A DNA stretch of 64,000 nucleotides from Cinnamomum chago (lineage: Eukaryota; Streptophyta; Magnoliopsida; Laurales; Lauraceae). The position numbers were made by a program, and so were the translations under genes. The notes below the pieces were generated by a model that was given only the letters and a program-made list of their open reading frames with translations, had not been told where the DNA came from and did not search any database. Below are positions 60,499 to 64,000 of the stretch, in pieces; the first letter of the stretch is position 1; every line of letters begins with the position of its first letter. The DNA is taken from positions 66,164,501 to 66,228,500 of the forward strand of contig CP142455.1 in assembly GCA_038049695.1 (NCBI GenBank), given 5' to 3'.

Positions 60499-61178
60499 TG
60501 TAAGTGCCTAAAAATTACGGACTTAGTTAATGGAGGATTAAGCTCCTGATGCAAGGTTTTGAGGGAGGTAAGGGGAATGGATCGAGCCTCCAATGACCTG
60601 AAAGGAAAAGAACAACGGTCAGAGACCCTGGCTGTGGGTAGCCGAAGGCCCTCCGACGGTTAAGTTAGTGCAGGGACTGAGAGAATGGAGAGAAAGAGTT
60701 CTGGGAGGGAGAGATTATGCGTGTGCGTACCTTTCATGGTTTCTCTCATGCAATATATAGGTGTGAGAAGTCATCATTGGACTGTCCTCTTGAGGGGACG
60801 GGAGTCCCATCTGAATATACTCTCTCCTCCTGAGTGGGGGTAGGTAAAAAGGGGATGTCCCATCGGACCAGCCCTCCCTGTCTATGGATATGACTGTGGA
60901 TATGGCGTGCCCCTTGCGTAGGTCCGGAGCCCACTCTGTTGTCAGACCGCCGATCCTGTCTGGCAGTGCATTAATGGCGGCATTTATGATCGAATGAAAG
61001 GGGCCCGAGCTCGGTCGAGGCTGAGGCCGAAGCTGGGACTCGTGACGTACCCACCGGGGTCCGCTCCATAACTAACCGAGACGGCGATGCAGCCGAACTT
61101 GCTGGCACCGAGATCACGGGTTACCGAGACCAGGTGGTGGCCCCACCTAATTCCATGATCACGGAATGACCCCACACA
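60499..61178 (-). repeat. 5' LTR of the complete gypsy element
   Basis: 680 bp. On the minus strand a CTATATATTG box at 60760-60751 is a likely promoter for gag-pol. Short apparent ORFs inside are not genes. Confidence 0.97.
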
Positions 61179-61251
61179 AATAATGTTGGGGGTTCAAGAT
61201 ATCAGGCTGCAGACTCTTTTGTTGCTGTTGTTCAGGAGGCTTCTACTCTGA

Positions 61252-62900
61252 ATTAGGATTTTGTAACGACAATGGACCCCTAAGCCAATGTTTTGTATCA
61301 ACTTCTATGCTATCTTAATATATTATCTCCTTTAAGCAAAAAAATGAAAAAATGAAAAAAGAAATATCAAATCAACTGTTCTCTATTTTGCATATAATAG
61401 ATTTTTGAATTTGTAAATGCATAAAGTCAAAGAGTCAAGTTGAGAGAAATTTTCGGGGTGACACTTTAGTACTGGCCTAGTTCTTCGCCTATCTGAAGCC
61501 ATATGATCATGAATTTGGAACCCAAATGTAGAAGGTTTGTATCCATTTGTTTTAGATCCAGCCCCTTAAATATGCAATTAGTAGGTGATCTAATAGAATA
61601 GTTCCTTTTCTAGGATGTTTTCATGAATCAGTAGGATGTGGGCCCCAAAGAGGACCAAATTTGGAACCAAACTGAGCCCTCAAATGCGTGGGGCTTTATC
61701 AGTCCTATAGCATTTCAAAAGAGGCCTCATAACCTATTTATCAAGCCCAACAGGGACAAATGAAACTTAACATATATAGCACATGCTTAGGACTTATGCA
61801 ATTTAATTATCTTTTCATTATTACTTCTAATTTTGCTTGTTATAGTTGGCTCAATAGTTAGGATTCTTCCTAGGATTTAGAACCCATATTGTACTCACAT
61901 TAAATATATTAAACAGCAAACAACTAGTTTTGGTTTTTATTAAAAATGCGCCTCCCCAGGCAAGTTTTCTGGTTCCGCCCGGTCTACATGTGAAGAAGGC
62001 TTATGTTTTGTCTCCAAAACTACTCCTTCATCTCACAATGATGTCTTGAGTTTCTTGGGGTTTCCTGTCACATAAATAGGCGTCCCGTGGGTTGTAGTCC
62101 TCCTTGGAAGCAACAGGACAACATCGGCATTTAAGATATAACTCTGTTTGAAGATGGATTGAGTCTGTCATTTGATATATTTAATTGGATTTGGATGCAC
62201 TCTTTAGCTGGATTGATGTGAGATATTGATTAGAATGAAAAATAGTTGTGAGTTCATTTAAAATTAAACCTAGAGAAATTAATTAAATTAAGAATGTAGA
62301 TTAACCACAAACCTAGGCTAAAGACCATATCGTCTGCCTAATCTAAAAACCATATCGTCCGTCTAGGTTAAAATGGCAGTTTTAGTTGTGTAAAAAAAAA
62401 GTTTTTAGCGGTGTAAAAAAGGCCATATCGTCCGCCGCTAATTGTCATATTTTTTGTATTGATAGTTAAATTAAGAAAGAAAACGATCGATCCTAATAAT
62501 TTGCTTATTTACTTATTAAAGCATTTTATATACTGAATTATTTATTGCGAGGGACTCCTCTATTATGAGATACGCCATCTCACCAACTATTTTAAACCTA
62601 TTACATATACATTATAGGGGGGAAGCCATGGAAATATGCGTTCACTTATATAGAAGCACTAATAAGGGGTGAGAAAATTCAAGCAAAATAATTATAATTA
62701 TAATTATAATTATAATTATATTATGGGGTGAGAAAAAGCAGAGTAGATTTTTGTATTTCAGTGGGTTCCACAACAGATAGGCATACAATCAAGCAAGCTA
62801 AACACAACATATATACATCATTTTCAACATAAAGAAGCAAAATCTGCATAAAAGGGTGACAGAAAAGTAACAAAAACTAGTGAATTTTCTTACCAACATT
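61252..62900. other. Intergenic region, nothing recognised
   Basis: AT-rich. It contains an (aattat)n run at about 62689-62721 and a locally repeated word catatcgtcc(g/c)(c/t)c near 62330-62440. It is the 3' flank of the F-box-like gene at 62909. Confidence 0.55.
62689..62721. repeat. (AATTAT)n microsatellite
   Basis: Five to six perfect hexamer units of aattat. Confidence 0.9.
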
Positions 62901-62908
62901 TTTCTCCA

Positions 62909-64000
62909 TCAAAGCCTCAGTGATATATAAGATTTTAAGAATGGGTAGACCAGTAGGAAGTTCTCATCAGAAGCCCAAAGCAAACTCGGTTTAATCGTCT
63001 CCAACTCTCCTTTCTGAAAATCATACCAATGGAAACCATCTGGTTTCCTAATAAAAACAGCATCCAAACTTGAGTGAAAGGCCAATAAATCAAACGGGAT
63101 TTTCAAGTGATCATTGAAGTTGCCTGAATGCACCAGAGGTCGATCAAGGAACCCAAATATCCGAAGATCGACATGATGCTTCAAAACCCAATCCCCAGAT
63201 CGATCTAACACCCACACTTGCATGTCAGAACAGTTGTGGTAGGCATAGCACAGACGCCCTTCACACAGTCCCAAACAACTCATTGGGTGCTTAAAATCTC
63301 CACAGAGATGTTCCATGAATTGTGACCATCTCAACTCATTAGGTAAGAGCAGGAACTGAGAGCTCTCTTCTTCAATATCAAACCTCAGGACTTGCTGCGG
63401 AGCAGCTGACAAGTAGACAGCCCCATCAAACAACACAGGGGGCCAATCTATGAGGTAAAACGTGGGTCTGTTCTTTACAGATGCCTTTGATTGCGCCCAC
63501 TGCCCCGTCTTAGAAGAGTAGATATCAACACATAAGTCTACCCCACGATGGGGTAGTGGGTTATAGTCCTCCCCACCAGCAGAAGTAACCATATCAATGA
63601 CCGGTCCACTGCAGAATCGAATGACTTTGAACTCCAGAGAGGAAAGATGTGTGGGGTCATCAAAAACCAATGCAACATGCACACGCAAGCTACCTGCACT
63701 GTTTCTACAAACACGAATCGGAGGTAGAGGGAGAGAGAGCCATTGGCGGGTGACGGGGTTGCAGAGAAAGTATTCGTTTTGTCTGCTGTTGGTGGGAGAA
63801 GAGGAGAGGAGGATGAAGCCATCGCGAGAACCGACGATGCATTTGTGGGGATGGGAGGGCAAGAAGCTGAAGGTAGGATCTGTGTAGGTCTCATCATCAT
63901 CATCTCCTATTGGGAGGTAATGGGTGGATTCGGGTCTCCTGAAAGAAGCCTTCATTTGGACGAAGAGTCCCGAGAGAGGAGATTTGGGTTTGGAGTGGAG
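62909..64000 (-). CDS. F-box-family protein, C-terminal part; runs off right edge
   Basis: The frame stays open to the window edge: upstream of the first in-window ATG (63955) it continues LHSKPKSPLSGLFVQ, matching ILHSQMKNPFSGFF of the gene at 31219, so the true start and the F-box lie beyond 64000. At least 363 residues are visible. Shared blocks: YLPIGDDDDE, FLPSHPHKCIVGSRDGFILL, YFLCNPVTRQWLSLPLPP, VDLCVDIYSSKTGQWAQSKA, VLRFDIEEE, CLGLCEGRLCYAYHN, DLLAFHSSLDAVFIRKPDG. It lacks the poly-Asn and acidic expansions of its paralogue. Probably an SCF adaptor; the partner is unknown. Confidence 0.82.
   Translation of the reverse strand, partial: LHSKPKSPLSGLFVQMKASFRRPESTHYLPIGDDDDETYTDPTFSFLPSHPHKCIVGSRDGFILLSSSPTNSRQNEYFLCNPVTRQWLSLPLPPIRVCRNSAGSLRVHVALVFDDPTHLSSLEFKVIRFCSGPVIDMVTSAGGEDYNPLPHRGVDLCVDIYSSKTGQWAQSKASVKNRPTFYLIDWPPVLFDGAVYLSAAPQQVLRFDIEEESSQFLLLPNELRWSQFMEHLCGDFKHPMSCLGLCEGRLCYAYHNCSDMQVWVLDRSGDWVLKHHVDLRIFGFLDRPLVHSGNFNDHLKIPFDLLAFHSSLDAVFIRKPDGFHWYDFQKGELETIKPSLLWASDENFLLVYPFLKSYISLRL

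Larger units (their letters stand above)
49936..61178 (-). mobile_element. Complete young Ty3/gypsy element, Tat lineage, 11.24 kb
   Basis: LTRs of exactly 680 bp at both ends (TG...CA), a primer-binding site, one open Gag-Pol, a 3' region with a 55-bp tandem array, an antisense gene and a polypurine tract. A second, RVT_3-type RNase H after the RT-associated one places it in the Tat group. The LTRs differ at one base (t at 50483, c at 61046), so insertion is recent. The 5-bp flanks accat and aataa do not match, so no clean target duplication is seen. It disrupts an RNase H-like pseudogene. Confidence 0.95.
49405..61251 (+). pseudogene. RNase H-like (RVT_3) pseudogene split by the gypsy element
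   Basis: The plus-strand frame before the element reads WSKPHPNLSKCNIDGSFND, GGIIMDHKRK, a stop, LEAEIQALLCGAQ, a stop, GDSFMVCHNLSS, then CRNANRLAYALAKVGLP, up to 49935. The frame resumes directly after the element (61179: NNVGGSRYQAADSFVAVVQE, stop at 61251). Such domains occur at the C-terminus of plant LINE reverse transcriptases and in stand-alone plant proteins. Two in-frame stops and Tyr for the usual catalytic Asp in the ADALAK motif mark it as dead. Whether it comes from a LINE or a host gene is unresolved. Confidence 0.7.

Noticed and set aside
1-64000. tRNA, rRNA, CRISPR arrays, bacterial operons, endogenous virus genes
   Set aside because: None was recognised on reading both strands; the LTR elements have no envelope-like or movement-protein gene.

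Overview
The window is nuclear DNA of a flowering plant. The evidence is spliced genes with plant GT-AG introns (and one GC-AG intron), a glutamate decarboxylase and F-box proteins of plant type, and a dense layer of plant transposons: copia and Tat-type gypsy LTR elements, hAT, Helitron-like elements and MITEs. The species cannot be named from the sequence. Host genes are few; most of the window is repeats inserted into repeats.

Layout, left to right. 1-3478 (minus): the 5' four exons of a glutamate decarboxylase (GAD) gene running off the left edge. About 4.5-10.2 kb: a probable LTR remnant, a MITE and a head-to-tail run of Helitron-like elements. 10.7-17.0 kb: a complete but decayed copia element. 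17.0-20.3 kb: the downstream flank and C-terminal stub of an F-box gene, cut by a solo gypsy LTR with a 5-bp target duplication. 20.3-28.7 kb (minus): the 3' exons of a dead LHT-type amino acid transporter, its introns swollen by repeats. 28.9-32.7 kb: the second copy of the F-box flank followed by an intact F-box gene (minus). 34.8-35.4 kb: three 210-bp tandem repeats. 36.4-38.1 kb: a defective hAT element. 38.1-43.6 kb: a 1.57-kb direct duplication flanking a truncated gypsy element. 43.8-47.4 kb: two fragments of one LTR family, one containing a nested solo LTR and a nested hAT MITE. 49.4-61.3 kb: an RNase H-like pseudogene split by a young, complete 11.2-kb Tat-lineage gypsy element. 62.9-64.0 kb (minus): a second F-box-family gene running off the right edge.

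The most notable object is the gypsy element at 49,936-61,178. Its two 680-bp LTRs differ at one base and it carries one uninterrupted 1973-residue Gag-Pol with protease, RT, two RNase H domains and a DD35E integrase on the minus strand. Between pol and the 3' LTR it carries a separate gene on the opposite strand. That gene has its own TATA-like box and three exons that join in frame into about 765 codons: a Transposase_28-like/plant-mobile-type N-terminus, a charged proline-rich middle and a long coiled coil. A second, older copy of the element at 39.7-42.0 kb has kept part of the same antisense gene, and a third copy is only a solo LTR at 19.4 kb. Extra antisense ORFs are known in Tat-lineage elements; the intron structure and the internal promoter seen here are what merit testing.

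The region also records its own history. An F-box gene plus its flank was duplicated with a transporter between the copies. The copia element landed in one copy only, and the other still shows the empty site. An unequal exchange duplicated 1.57 kb around a gypsy insertion.
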